A DNA stretch of 48,158 nucleotides from DAOTTI01 sp034437795 (GTDB lineage: Bacteria; Chloroflexota; UBA11872; UBA12225). Made by a program: the position numbers and the translations under genes. The notes beneath the pieces were generated by a model, which made no database searches, had not been told where the DNA came from, and saw only the letters and a list, made by a program, of their open reading frames with translations. This document shows positions 6,929 to 17,871 of the stretch, piece after piece (the first letter of the stretch is position 1; each line of letters opens with the position of its first letter). The stretch covers positions 1-48,158 of the forward strand of contig DAOTTI010000223.1 of the NCBI GenBank assembly GCA_034437795.1, read 5' to 3'.

Positions 6929-9073
6929 GTGCCCGAGTTCAAGCTGGTGTCGGAGTTCAAGCCGGCGGGCGATCAGCCCCAGGCCATCGCCAAGCTGGTA
7001 GAAGGGCTGCGGGTGGGGATGCGGGCGCAGACGCTGCTGGGCGCCACCGGCACCGGCAAGACCTACACCATGGCCGCCGTGATCGAGCAGATGCAGCGGC
7101 CCACCCTGGTGCTGGCGCCGAATAAGACGCTGGCGGCCCAGCTCTACGGCGAGTTTCGCGAGTTCTTCCCGCACAATGCGGTGGAGTACTTCGTCTCCTA
7201 CTACGACTACTACCAGCCGGAGGCCTACATCCCCCGCACGGACACGTACATCGAGAAGGACAGCTCCATCAACGACGAGATCGAGAAGCTGCGCCTGTCT
7301 ACCACGCGCTCGCTGTTCGAGCGCCGTGACGTGCTCGTCGTCGCCTCCATCTCCTGCATCTACGGCATCGGCTCGCCGGAGGACTACGGCGCGGTGGTGG
7401 TCCACATCAAGCGGGGCGAGGTGCGCCGGCGCGACCGCCTGCTGCGGCACCTGAATGACATCCAGTACGAGCGCAACGATTACAACTTCGGCCGTGGCAA
7501 GTACCGCGTGCGGGGGGAGGTGCTGGAGATCTTCCCTGCCTACGAAGATGTGGCGGTCAGGGTCGAGTTCTTTGGCGATGAGGTGGAGCGCATCGTCCGC
7601 ATTGACCCGCTGACCGGCGAGGTGCTGGCCGCGCTGGATAGCGTGGACATCTATCCGGCACGGCACTTCGTCACGCCCGCCGAGAAGCTGGAGCGGGCGC
7701 TGGGCACGATCCGTGAGGAGCTGCGCGAGCGCCTGGCCTGGCTGGAGCAGCAGGGGCGCCTGCTGGAGGCGCAGCGTCTGCGCCAGCGCACCGAGTTCGA
7801 CCTGGAGATGCTCCAGGAGACGGGGGTCTGCCTGGGGATCGAGAACTATTCGCGCCACCTGTCGGGGCGCGCGCCGGGCGAGCCGCCCTGGACCCTGCTG
7901 GACTACATGCCGGACGACTATCTCCTGTTCATCGATGAGTCGCACGTGGCCGTGCCGCAGGCGCGGGGCATGTACCACGGCGACCGGTCCCGCAAGGAGA
8001 CGCTGGTCGAGTACGGCTTCCGGCTTCCCAGCGCCCTGGATAACCGGCCGCTGACGTTCGACGAGTTCGTGGCGCGCATCAACCAGGTGGTGTTCGTCTC
8101 GGCCACGCCGGGGCCGTACGAGCTGGAGCACAGCGCGCAGGTGGTGGAACAGCTGATCCGGCCCACCGGCCTGCTCGATCCGGTGGTGGAGGTGCGGCCG
8201 ACCCAGGGGCAGATCGACGACCTGCTGGCGGAGATCCGCGCGCGGGTGGAGCGGGGGGAACGGGCGCTGGTGACCACGCTCACCAAGCGGATGGCGGAGG
8301 ACCTGGCCGACTACCTGGCGGAGATGGGCATCAAGGTCCACTACCTGCACTCGGAGATCGAGACGCTGGAGCGGGTGGAGATCCTGCGCGACCTGCGCCT
8401 GGGGGTCTACGACGTGGTCGTAGGCATCAACCTGCTGCGCGAAGGGCTGGACCTGCCGGAGGTGTCGCTGGTCGCCATCCTGGACGCCGATAAGGAGGGG
8501 TATCTGCGTTCGTCCACCTCGCTGATCCAGACCATCGGCCGCGCCGCCCGCCACGTGGACGGCCGCGTGATCATGTACGCCGACACGGTTACGGAGTCGA
8601 TGCGTGTGGCCATCGATGAGACGGCGCGCCGGCGGCGGATCCAGGAGGCGCACAATATCCAGCACGGGATCACGCCGGCGGGGATCCGCAAGGCCATCCG
8701 TGATCTGGGTGAGCGGCTGAGGCAGGTGGCGGAGAGCCGTGCTGGCTACGACGCCGGCCGGCCCATCCCCAAGGAGGACGTGGCCCGCCTGATTAAGGAC
8801 CTGGAGCGGCAGATGAAGGAGGCGGCCAGGGCCATGGAGTTCGAGCAGGCGGCCCTGTTGCGTGACCAGATCTTCGAGCTGCGCGCGACCCTGGCCGACG
8901 CCGAAGACCCGGACATGGACCGCTACCTGGCCGCGCCGGGCGCGTCGCCGCCGCGCCGGGCCGATGGGCGCCTGCCACCGGGCGACACGTCCACCCTGCT
9001 GGCGGAGGAGGCGGCGGCGCGGGCGGCGCGGAGCCCGGCGCGCTACGGCGGCGGAGGGCGGCGGCGCCGGTAG
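6929..9073 (+). CDS. uvrB: Excinuclease ABC subunit B
   Basis: Damage-verifying helicase-like subunit of nucleotide excision repair that is loaded by UvrA and then recruits UvrC. In 714 residues: Walker A GATGTGKT at residues 38-45, the damage-probing beta-hairpin with YYDYYQPEAYIP near 90-110, the Walker B variant DESH near 335, helicase motifs in the second RecA-like domain (GINLLREGLDLPEVS, QTIGRAARH), and a C-terminal UVR motif (about 615-650) for UvrC contact. A 60-residue Ala/Arg/Gly-rich tail follows. GTG start at 6929, preceded by GAGAGGAGGG as ribosome site. uvrA follows after 55 bases. Regulation is probably by the SOS box at 6822-6833. Confidence 0.98.
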   Translation: MPEFKLVSEFKPAGDQPQAIAKLVEGLRVGMRAQTLLGATGTGKTYTMAAVIEQMQRPTLVLAPNKTLAAQLYGEFREFFPHNAVEYFVSYYDYYQPEAYIPRTDTYIEKDSSINDEIEKLRLSTTRSLFERRDVLVVASISCIYGIGSPEDYGAVVVHIKRGEVRRRDRLLRHLNDIQYERNDYNFGRGKYRVRGEVLEIFPAYEDVAVRVEFFGDEVERIVRIDPLTGEVLAALDSVDIYPARHFVTPAEKLERALGTIREELRERLAWLEQQGRLLEAQRLRQRTEFDLEMLQETGVCLGIENYSRHLSGRAPGEPPWTLLDYMPDDYLLFIDESHVAVPQARGMYHGDRSRKETLVEYGFRLPSALDNRPLTFDEFVARINQVVFVSATPGPYELEHSAQVVEQLIRPTGLLDPVVEVRPTQGQIDDLLAEIRARVERGERALVTTLTKRMAEDLADYLAEMGIKVHYLHSEIETLERVEILRDLRLGVYDVVVGINLLREGLDLPEVSLVAILDADKEGYLRSSTSLIQTIGRAARHVDGRVIMYADTVTESMRVAIDETARRRRIQEAHNIQHGITPAGIRKAIRDLGERLRQVAESRAGYDAGRPIPKEDVARLIKDLERQMKEAARAMEFEQAALLRDQIFELRATLADAEDPDMDRYLAAPGASPPRRADGRLPPGDTSTLLAEEAAARAARSPARYGGGGRRRR

Positions 9074-9128
9074 ACCTTCCCTCCCGCTATCCTCAGAGCC
9101 GAACTGTCACTCGCACGGACCATGGCCG

Positions 9129-11987
<2,859 letters not shown>

Positions 11988-11992
11988 GGAGG

Positions 11993-12111
11993 AGCGAGTG
12001 CCGAGTGGCGAGTGCTGAGGAGCGAGTAGCGAGTGAGGTGCCCTCACCCTGGCCCACTCCCAGAGGGAGCGAGGCCCTTTGAACTTTGAACCTTGAACTT
12101 TGAACTCTGAA
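11993..12111. repeat. Two heptanucleotide arrays after uvrA
   Basis: 11993-12036 is made of GAGTAGC/GAGTGCC-type 7-base units. 12077-12111 is five consecutive 7-base units: TTTGAAC, TTTGAAC, CTTGAAC, TTTGAAC, TCTGAAC. Between them is a TC-rich stretch related to the CCCTCACCCTGGCCC... palindromic repeats. No gene is seen. Confidence 0.9.
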
Positions 12112-12117
12112 CCTGGC

Positions 12118-12321
12118 CTAGAGGGCCGCGGCGTGGGCGGCGCTGCGGGCGTCGGCCTTGCGGCTGGCGCGGGCGTTGAGGTGGTAGGCGGCTTCGATTT
12201 TCTGGAGCTCAGCGAAGTCGAGCGGGCGCCCGAAGTAGGCGCGGGCGGCACGGATAAGGAAGCTTTTGCTTACCGGCCGCCCGTCCGCCGGTACGGGCCG
12301 CGGTCGTGTCGTCGCTGTCAT
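12118..12321 (-). CDS. Small basic protein of unknown function
   Basis: Short open frame of 67 residues if translation begins at the ATG at 12321, which has AGGGGGA about 7 bases upstream as a good ribosome site; an ATG two codons earlier (12327) is less well spaced. The N-terminus is Thr/Arg/Pro-rich. The middle (VSKSFLIRAARAYFGRPLDFAELQKIEAAYHLNA, split here only for description) looks like two amphipathic helices, and the C-terminus is Ala/Arg-rich. No signal peptide, metal-binding or known family motif was recognised. It sits alone between uvrA (convergent) and the ABC export operon (same strand, 341 bases upstream), with repeats on both sides. Whether it is expressed is uncertain. Confidence 0.5.
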   Translation of the reverse strand: MTATTRPRPVPADGRPVSKSFLIRAARAYFGRPLDFAELQKIEAAYHLNARASRKADARSAAHAAAL

Positions 12322-12662
12322 GTCCATTCCCCCTATCGCTTGCAAGCTTAGACGGCGGCCGGCGGCGCGCCAAGGGTGCTAGCCCTCTTTGTAGGCAAGG
12401 AGCAGCCCCCCTTTGGCGCAGGGGGTTTTCCCGCGGGCAGAAGGAGCCCTCGCCATGGCCTGCTTTCGGAGGGAGAGCGGACATTGGGGAGTAGCGAGTG
12501 GCGACGAGCGAGTAGCGAGCCGTCATCGCCGCCCGCTTCCAGAGGGAGGGGGACGCTTCCACAGGGGAGGGGGCTCGTCCAGCGGGGGTGGGAAGGGGTC
12601 GCCGGCTGCGAAGAGGGCGGTGAGGGCTTGGCTGGCTTGGCGCCGGGTGGGTCGCGTACCGG
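12322..12662. repeat. 341-base intergenic region with heptamer array and TC-rich palindromes
   Basis: No gene seen. 12489-12519 is a GAGTAGC/GAGTGGC heptamer array. It is followed by TCATCGCCGCCCGCTTCCAGAGGGAGGG, a shortened version of family B, and by a second CTTCCACAGGGGAGGG unit. The stretch 12360-12480 contains short GC-rich inverted segments (for example around GCAGCCCCCCTTTGGCGCAGGG). Confidence 0.65.
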
Positions 12663-13754
12663 CTAGGGCTTGAGGCGGTCCGCCGGCTGAGGTGGTGGCG
12701 CGGCAGGCTCGGACGCTGGCCTGGCCGGGTCAGGCGCCGGTTTGGCTGCGTCGGGAGGTGGTGTGGCGGGGTGAGGCGCCGGTTTGGCCCCGGCGGGTGG
12801 TGCGGCTGGCTGAGGGGCGGGGGTGGCCGGCTGAGGCGGGCGGGCGGAGGGCAGAGGCGGGAGCTGCACGTCCTTGCCGCTGGCGCGATCGAGGCGCTCC
12901 TGGATCGTGGCGCCGGCGACGCTGCGGTCGGCGAGGCCGCTGCGGGCAGCAGCCAGCTCGATCTCTCCGTGGAGCGTGCCGGGCAGGTGCATCGCGTCCA
13001 AGATGCCGGTGCCCTGGAGCTCCTCGGGGATCTCGCGGGAGATGCGCCCGTCTGTCATGATCAGCGTCTCGTCCGCGATCTCGCTGATGGTGGGATCGTG
13101 AGTGGCCATGATGATGGTCACGCCGCGCTCCTGCACGATCCGCTTGAAGAGCAGCATGATCTGCAGCCCCGTGACGCTGTCTAGCTCGCCGGTCGGCTCG
13201 TCGGCGACGATGAAGCCGGGGTCATTGGCCAGGGCGCGGGCGATGGCGACGCGCTCCTGCTCGCCTCCTGAGAGCTCGAAGGGCCGGTGGTGCATGCGCT
13301 TGCCGAGCCCCACCAGCTCCAGCAGATCGACGGTGCGCCTGGCGCGCTCGCGGGCCGGCACGCCGGCGATGCGCATGGGCAGCTCTACGTTCTCGTAGGC
13401 GGAGAGCACCGGCAGCAGGGCGAATGTCTGGAAGACGAAGCCGATGAAGTGGCGGCGCAGCTCCGTCAGCTCGGCGTCGGACATGCGGGTGGTCTCGTTG
13501 CCCAGGATGAACGTCCGTCCGCTGGTCGGCTTATCCAGGCCGCTCATGAGGTTGAGGAGGGTGGTCTTTCCCGAGCCTGAGCGCCCGCGGAGCGCGTAGA
13601 GCTTGCCGCGGTAGATCTCGCAGCTGACGTCGCGGACGGCGAAGATGTCCTCGCCGCCGACGCGATAGACGCGACTGACGTTGCGACAGATGACGATCGG
13701 CTCATCCGGAGCCAGCGCGGCGGCTGCGGCGGCCTGGGCGGTTAGCGTCGCCAT
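12663..13754 (-). CDS. ABC transporter ATP-binding protein (MacB/LolD type) with Pro/Ala-rich tail
   Basis: Last gene of a four-gene export operon. Of 363 residues, the first 240 or so are a standard MacB/LolD-class ATPase: Walker A GRSGSGKT at 57-64, Q-loop FVFQTFALLP near 107-115, signature LSGGEQERVA at 161-170, Walker B FIVADEP at 181-187 and a switch histidine in MATHDP. From about residue 295 to the end it is a Pro/Ala tail with repeated PAP.PA units, encoded by a short DNA repeat in which AGGCGCCGGTTTGGC recurs (about 12731-12790). Its start overlaps the end of the preceding ATPase gene by 13 bases, so the two are translationally coupled. Partner permease is the gene at 14838. The substrate is unknown. 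Confidence 0.92.
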   Translation of the reverse strand: MATLTAQAAAAAALAPDEPIVICRNVSRVYRVGGEDIFAVRDVSCEIYRGKLYALRGRSGSGKTTLLNLMSGLDKPTSGRTFILGNETTRMSDAELTELRRHFIGFVFQTFALLPVLSAYENVELPMRIAGVPARERARRTVDLLELVGLGKRMHHRPFELSGGEQERVAIARALANDPGFIVADEPTGELDSVTGLQIMLLFKRIVQERGVTIIMATHDPTISEIADETLIMTDGRISREIPEELQGTGILDAMHLPGTLHGEIELAAARSGLADRSVAGATIQERLDRASGKDVQLPPLPSARPPQPATPAPQPAAPPAGAKPAPHPATPPPDAAKPAPDPARPASEPAAPPPQPADRLKP

Positions 13755-14836
13755 GGGAGACGGAGCCTTCTCTTTGCTGCGGGTTCGGAGGCGTCCGGCC
13801 GGTCGCTGCCGGCTATGGCTCGCGCGACCACGCCGGTATGGTGTTTGGCGTGCGGGCCGGCGTCTTCCACCGGCCGGACGACGATGCGCCCGTCCTCCAG
13901 CTCGACGCGGACGCGCCGGCCCAGACCGAGCTTCTCGACGTAATCACGGGGGATCTGGATGCGCCCGGCGGCATCCATGACCACGAACTCCTCGTGGGTC
14001 TGGTCACTCTCCTCGTCGCCGTCGGCCGCGATCCGGCGCACCGTCTCGGTGCTCGTCCGGCCGTCACGAATGGCGACCACGCGGTCGACGCGGAAGGCGA
14101 TGGCCGGGTCGTGGGAGACGATGATCACCGTCGTGCCGTACTCTTCGTTCAGGCGCCGGAAGATGCCGTAAATCACGCCAGCCGTGGCGGTATCGACCTC
14201 GCCGGTGGGTTCGTCGGCGAGCAGCAAGGGGGGCTTATTGGCCAGGGCGATGGCGATGGCCACGCGCTGCTGCTCGCCACCGGAGAGCTGGGAGAGCCGG
14301 TGGTGCTTGCGGTGGCTGAGGCCAACGGCGTTCAGGAGCTCCTCCGCCCAGACGCGCTGCTCGTGGGCCGACTTGCCGGCGATGATCATCGGCACCTGGA
14401 CGTTCTCCAGGGCGGTGAGGTACGGGATCAGGTTGCGGCTGCTCTGCTGCCAGACGAAGCCCACCACCTCCCGCTTGTACATCACCATGTCGCGGTCGTC
14501 CATCTTGAGGAGGTCGCGGTTCCCCACCCAGACGCGACCGGCGGACGGCCGGTCCAGCCCGCCCAGGATGTTGAGCAGGGTGGACTTCCCCGAACCGCTG
14601 TTGCCGATGATGGCCATCAGCTCGCCGCGGTTGACGGTGAGGTCGAGACCCTGCAAGGCGACGACCTCCAGGTCGGCCACCTTGTAGATCTTGACCAGGT
14701 TGTCGCAGATGACGAACGGCTCACCCATGGCCGGGAAGGCCATGTGCGTGCGTTGCGCCTTGGCGTCCATCAGGGGGACTGCCCCCTTGGGACGCGCCGT
14801 GACACTGGGTGCGCCTGGTGGCGCGGTTGCCACCAT
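13742..14836 (-). CDS. ABC transporter ATP-binding protein fused to AbrB-like domain
   Basis: About 364 residues. A MacB/LolD-class ATPase with Walker A GNSGSGKST at 78-86, Q-loop FVWQQSSRNLIPYLT, signature LSGGEQQRVA at 184-193, Walker B LLLADEP and a switch histidine in VSHDP. At about residues 282-322 there is a SpoVT/AbrB-like swapped-hairpin sequence (EEFVVMDAAGRIQIPRDYVE, then KLGLGRRVRVELEDGRIVVRP), normally a DNA-binding or dimerisation unit of transition-state regulators and antitoxins. The tail is basic. ATG at 14836 is one base after the permease stop; an in-frame ATG at 14872 is an alternative. Role of the extra domain, either dimerisation or regulation, is inference. Confidence 0.92.
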   Translation of the reverse strand: MVATAPPGAPSVTARPKGAVPLMDAKAQRTHMAFPAMGEPFVICDNLVKIYKVADLEVVALQGLDLTVNRGELMAIIGNSGSGKSTLLNILGGLDRPSAGRVWVGNRDLLKMDDRDMVMYKREVVGFVWQQSSRNLIPYLTALENVQVPMIIAGKSAHEQRVWAEELLNAVGLSHRKHHRLSQLSGGEQQRVAIAIALANKPPLLLADEPTGEVDTATAGVIYGIFRRLNEEYGTTVIIVSHDPAIAFRVDRVVAIRDGRTSTETVRRIAADGDEESDQTHEEFVVMDAAGRIQIPRDYVEKLGLGRRVRVELEDGRIVVRPVEDAGPHAKHHTGVVARAIAGSDRPDASEPAAKRRLRLPWRR

Positions 14837-14837
14837 C

Positions 14838-17780
14838 CTAGCCCGTCTCCTCGCCAAACTTAATGGCTTCATGGATCTTCATGCGGGCCAGCATCCAGAT
14901 GAAGGCCGGGAAGGCGATCGCCAGGATGGCGGCGAAGATGACGTAGATCTTGGCGATATCGCCCCATGCCGTCATGACGATGAACTTGGGGATGCCGGCG
15001 TGGGCCTCGCTCTTGATCTGCAGGAAGGGGATGAAGAGCGAGCCCGTCCACACGCCCAGCAGCGTGCCGACGACCATGCCCAGGACGATCAGGAAGCCCT
15101 GCTCGAAGATGAAGAGACTGATGAGCTGCCGGATGGAGAGGCCCATGGCCCGCAGGATGCCGAGCTGCTGCATGCGCCGGCGCGCCGAGAGGAACGAGTA
15201 GAGCATGAACCCCAGAATGGTGAGCAGGGCGGCGATGATGAAGCCGACGGTCAGGATGCCGAAGATGCCGGTGCGCCCCGGATCGTCGCGCAGGCGCAGG
15301 GCAGTCTCGCGGGCGTCGACGAACCGGCTGACGATGAAGTCGTGCTCGCGCAGCTCATTCACGATCTGGGCCGGGGGCGTGACGCCATCGGTCCGCGCCC
15401 ACACGTCGTACGGCGTGGCGCCGATCTGGTCGAAGAGGTAGTCCAGGTTGACGATGAAGAACCGTTCCGTGTCCGGCCAGAGAGTGGGCCAGTAGCTGAC
15501 CACGCCGGTGATGGTGAAGTCGACCGGCTTCTGCTTGACGTTGACCACCAGGGAGTCCCCCACCTTCAGCTTGAAGTCGGCGAGGAACTTCTGGTCCACG
15601 ATGGCGCCCTTTTCGTCTGAGCCGAGCCGGTTCAGCAGCACGTGCAGGGGCTCGCTCGCGAAGTCGTCGCGCCACCAGGTGACGCGGTAGAAGTCGGGCG
15701 GATCGATGCCCATGATCTTGACTTCCTGGGGCCGGCCCCGGCCGGTGATGTTGGCGTTGCCGGTGGTGCGGAAGACGCGGGCGACGGCCTTCAGGGCCTT
15801 GACCTGGAGATGGTCGGAGACCGGCTGGAAGCTCCACGTCTCCGTCAGCTCGTCGAAGGCGCCGGACTCGACCAGGAGCAGATCGCTCCCCGTCTGGTAG
15901 TAGACGCGGTCGTTGTAGTTGCGGTCCAGGGTCATGGCCACGGACGCGGCGAAGGTGCCCAGGGCCAACGTCAGGGTGAGAAGCAGCACCAGGCGCGTGT
16001 ACTGGCCGGGCATGCGCCCGATGTGCCGCAGGCCCAGCAGGACGGAGACGCCGAAGTGGCGGCTGCCGAGGCGCGAGAGCCCTTCAATCAGGAGGGGGAA
16101 GAAGCGCAGGAAGACCAGCGAGGTGGCGAAGATGAAGAGGGCGGGGACGAGCAGGAGCAGCGGATCGGAGAAGACGTCTCCTGCCTCGCCCAGGGTGAGG
16201 ATGCTCTGGCGCTGGGTGAGCAGGTAATAACCGTAGCCGGACACGCCCAGCAGGAGGAAGTCGATGAACCAGCGCTGCCAGAATGGCGCCCGCGTGGCGC
16301 GCGCCACCTCCTGCTTGTAGGTGACGATACTGTGGCGCGCCGCGCCGACGGCGGGGACGAGCATGGCGCCGACGGAGAGGCCCACGGCCAGGAAGGCAAA
16401 CTGGAATGTCTGGCCCGTGAGGTGCACGGGGAGCAGCTCGCGGTTGGAGAAGACGAGGAAGGTGTAGGTGCGGCCAATGAACTGGGCCACGGCCATGCCC
16501 AGCAGGGGGCCGACGACCAGGGCCATCAGGCCTACCATCCAGCCTTCGGTGAGATAGAGCAGCACGATCTGGCCCACGCTGGCGCCCCGCGACTTGAAGA
16601 TGGCGATCTCGTTGCGCTGGCGGTCCAGGATCATGCCGGCGGAGATGGTGATGTAGTAGAGGACGATGCAGATGATGGGGGCGCTGAGGACGAAGAGCAG
16701 GATCTTCAGGAAGAAGAGCTTGACCTCGTAGTCGCGCAGCAGGGCTTCCGGCGAGATCTCCATGCGCACGTTGCCCAGGATGGTGGCCGTGCGCGAGCGC
16801 AGCTCATTGATGCCTTCCAGCACGCGCCCCACGTTGTTGGAGCGAATGGCGTTCACGTCGAACACCATGAACCACGCGTACTCGTGGGCGATGCCCTCGT
16901 AGCGTTTGGCCACGTGCTCGAAGAACGTCTGCTCCGGCACCATGATGGCGTTGTTGAAGTAGTCCAGCTGGTAGAACCAGTAGGTGTCCTCGGGGTTCTT
17001 CGGGTACCAGCGGCCGGTGACCTTGACGTTCACCGGGGTCAGGACGCCGTTCTTCTCCCAGACGACGACGATGCGGTCCCCCACGTCCAGCCCGATCTCG
17101 TCCATGCCAGCCGTGGCCATCACCGCCTCGATGTCGCCGTTGGCGTCCGGCTGGGGGTTGGGGAGCCGCCCTTCCAGCATGCGCACGTGCTGCTCGAAGT
17201 CGCGAATGAAGGCGATGAAGCCATAGCCGGCGAACTCGCGCCCCGTCAGCGACGTGTCATCGGTGCGGAAGAGGATGGGCAGGGAGTCGGTCTGGCCGTA
17301 GGTGACGTAGAGCTTGCGCGGGATGCCGATCACGCGCGGCGCGTCGTCGGTGAGGTACTGATTGGCCTTGTTGTAGTCTTCGAGCGTCACCGGCTTGAAG
17401 ACATTGCCGGTGATGACGGGGGCCGGCGCGCTGCTGGAGGACGCGCTGCCGGAGCCGGTGGCGCTGCCGGCGCCGGCGCCCCCTGCGGCCCCGCTGTCGG
17501 ACGCGCTGGATGCGCTGGACGTGCTGCTGGGCAGGCCCCCCGCCTGCGCCGCCTGCTGATCCTCGAAGTGGCGGAGCAGGATCGAGCTCTTGGGCTGGAC
17601 CTGGTCACCGGTGGCGGTGAGCTGGCGGTGCAGCAGGGCCTCGCTCATCCCCTCCGAGTAGAGTGGGATGCTGGCGACGAGGGTGACGGTGATCACCAGG
17701 CCGGCGATGGCCGCCAGCATGAGGTTGATGTTATTCACGATCCTCTTGACGACCATCAAGAGGATGGAGAGATAGCCCAT
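14838..17780 (-). CDS. Large ABC transporter permease with two FtsX domains
   Basis: Membrane protein of 980 residues. A single N-terminal helix (about 19-40) is followed by a long extracytoplasmic region, a three-helix FtsX domain (about 350-480), more helices near 500-620, a second extracytoplasmic region, and a final FtsX domain (about 830-975). This is a duplicated MacB/FtsX layout in one chain, so the protein may itself supply both permease halves. Residues 80-121 are a Ser/Gly/Ala low-complexity loop. It starts 92 bases after the adaptor gene and is followed, one base on, by the first ATPase. Such systems use the ATPase stroke for extracytoplasmic work, such as lipoprotein or peptide export, rather than classical import; substrate unknown. 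Confidence 0.93.
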   Translation of the reverse strand: MGYLSILLMVVKRIVNNINLMLAAIAGLVITVTLVASIPLYSEGMSEALLHRQLTATGDQVQPKSSILLRHFEDQQAAQAGGLPSSTSSASSASDSGAAGGAGAGSATGSGSASSSSAPAPVITGNVFKPVTLEDYNKANQYLTDDAPRVIGIPRKLYVTYGQTDSLPILFRTDDTSLTGREFAGYGFIAFIRDFEQHVRMLEGRLPNPQPDANGDIEAVMATAGMDEIGLDVGDRIVVVWEKNGVLTPVNVKVTGRWYPKNPEDTYWFYQLDYFNNAIMVPEQTFFEHVAKRYEGIAHEYAWFMVFDVNAIRSNNVGRVLEGINELRSRTATILGNVRMEISPEALLRDYEVKLFFLKILLFVLSAPIICIVLYYITISAGMILDRQRNEIAIFKSRGASVGQIVLLYLTEGWMVGLMALVVGPLLGMAVAQFIGRTYTFLVFSNRELLPVHLTGQTFQFAFLAVGLSVGAMLVPAVGAARHSIVTYKQEVARATRAPFWQRWFIDFLLLGVSGYGYYLLTQRQSILTLGEAGDVFSDPLLLLVPALFIFATSLVFLRFFPLLIEGLSRLGSRHFGVSVLLGLRHIGRMPGQYTRLVLLLTLTLALGTFAASVAMTLDRNYNDRVYYQTGSDLLLVESGAFDELTETWSFQPVSDHLQVKALKAVARVFRTTGNANITGRGRPQEVKIMGIDPPDFYRVTWWRDDFASEPLHVLLNRLGSDEKGAIVDQKFLADFKLKVGDSLVVNVKQKPVDFTITGVVSYWPTLWPDTERFFIVNLDYLFDQIGATPYDVWARTDGVTPPAQIVNELREHDFIVSRFVDARETALRLRDDPGRTGIFGILTVGFIIAALLTILGFMLYSFLSARRRMQQLGILRAMGLSIRQLISLFIFEQGFLIVLGMVVGTLLGVWTGSLFIPFLQIKSEAHAGIPKFIVMTAWGDIAKIYVIFAAILAIAFPAFIWMLARMKIHEAIKFGEETG

Positions 17781-17871
17781 ACGCCCGTTCTCAGCTCAGT
17801 CGCACGCTGTGTGCTCGCCACCGGCGCGGCCATCGCCCCCGAGGACGGGCCGCGGCGCGCGGTGGGTCCTC

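Noticed and set aside
6761..8665. Open frame of 634 codons on the minus strand
   Set aside because: Antisense to uvrB with no recognisable domains; its amino-acid make-up (Gln/His/Arg/Val-rich) is typical of a mirrored GC-rich gene.
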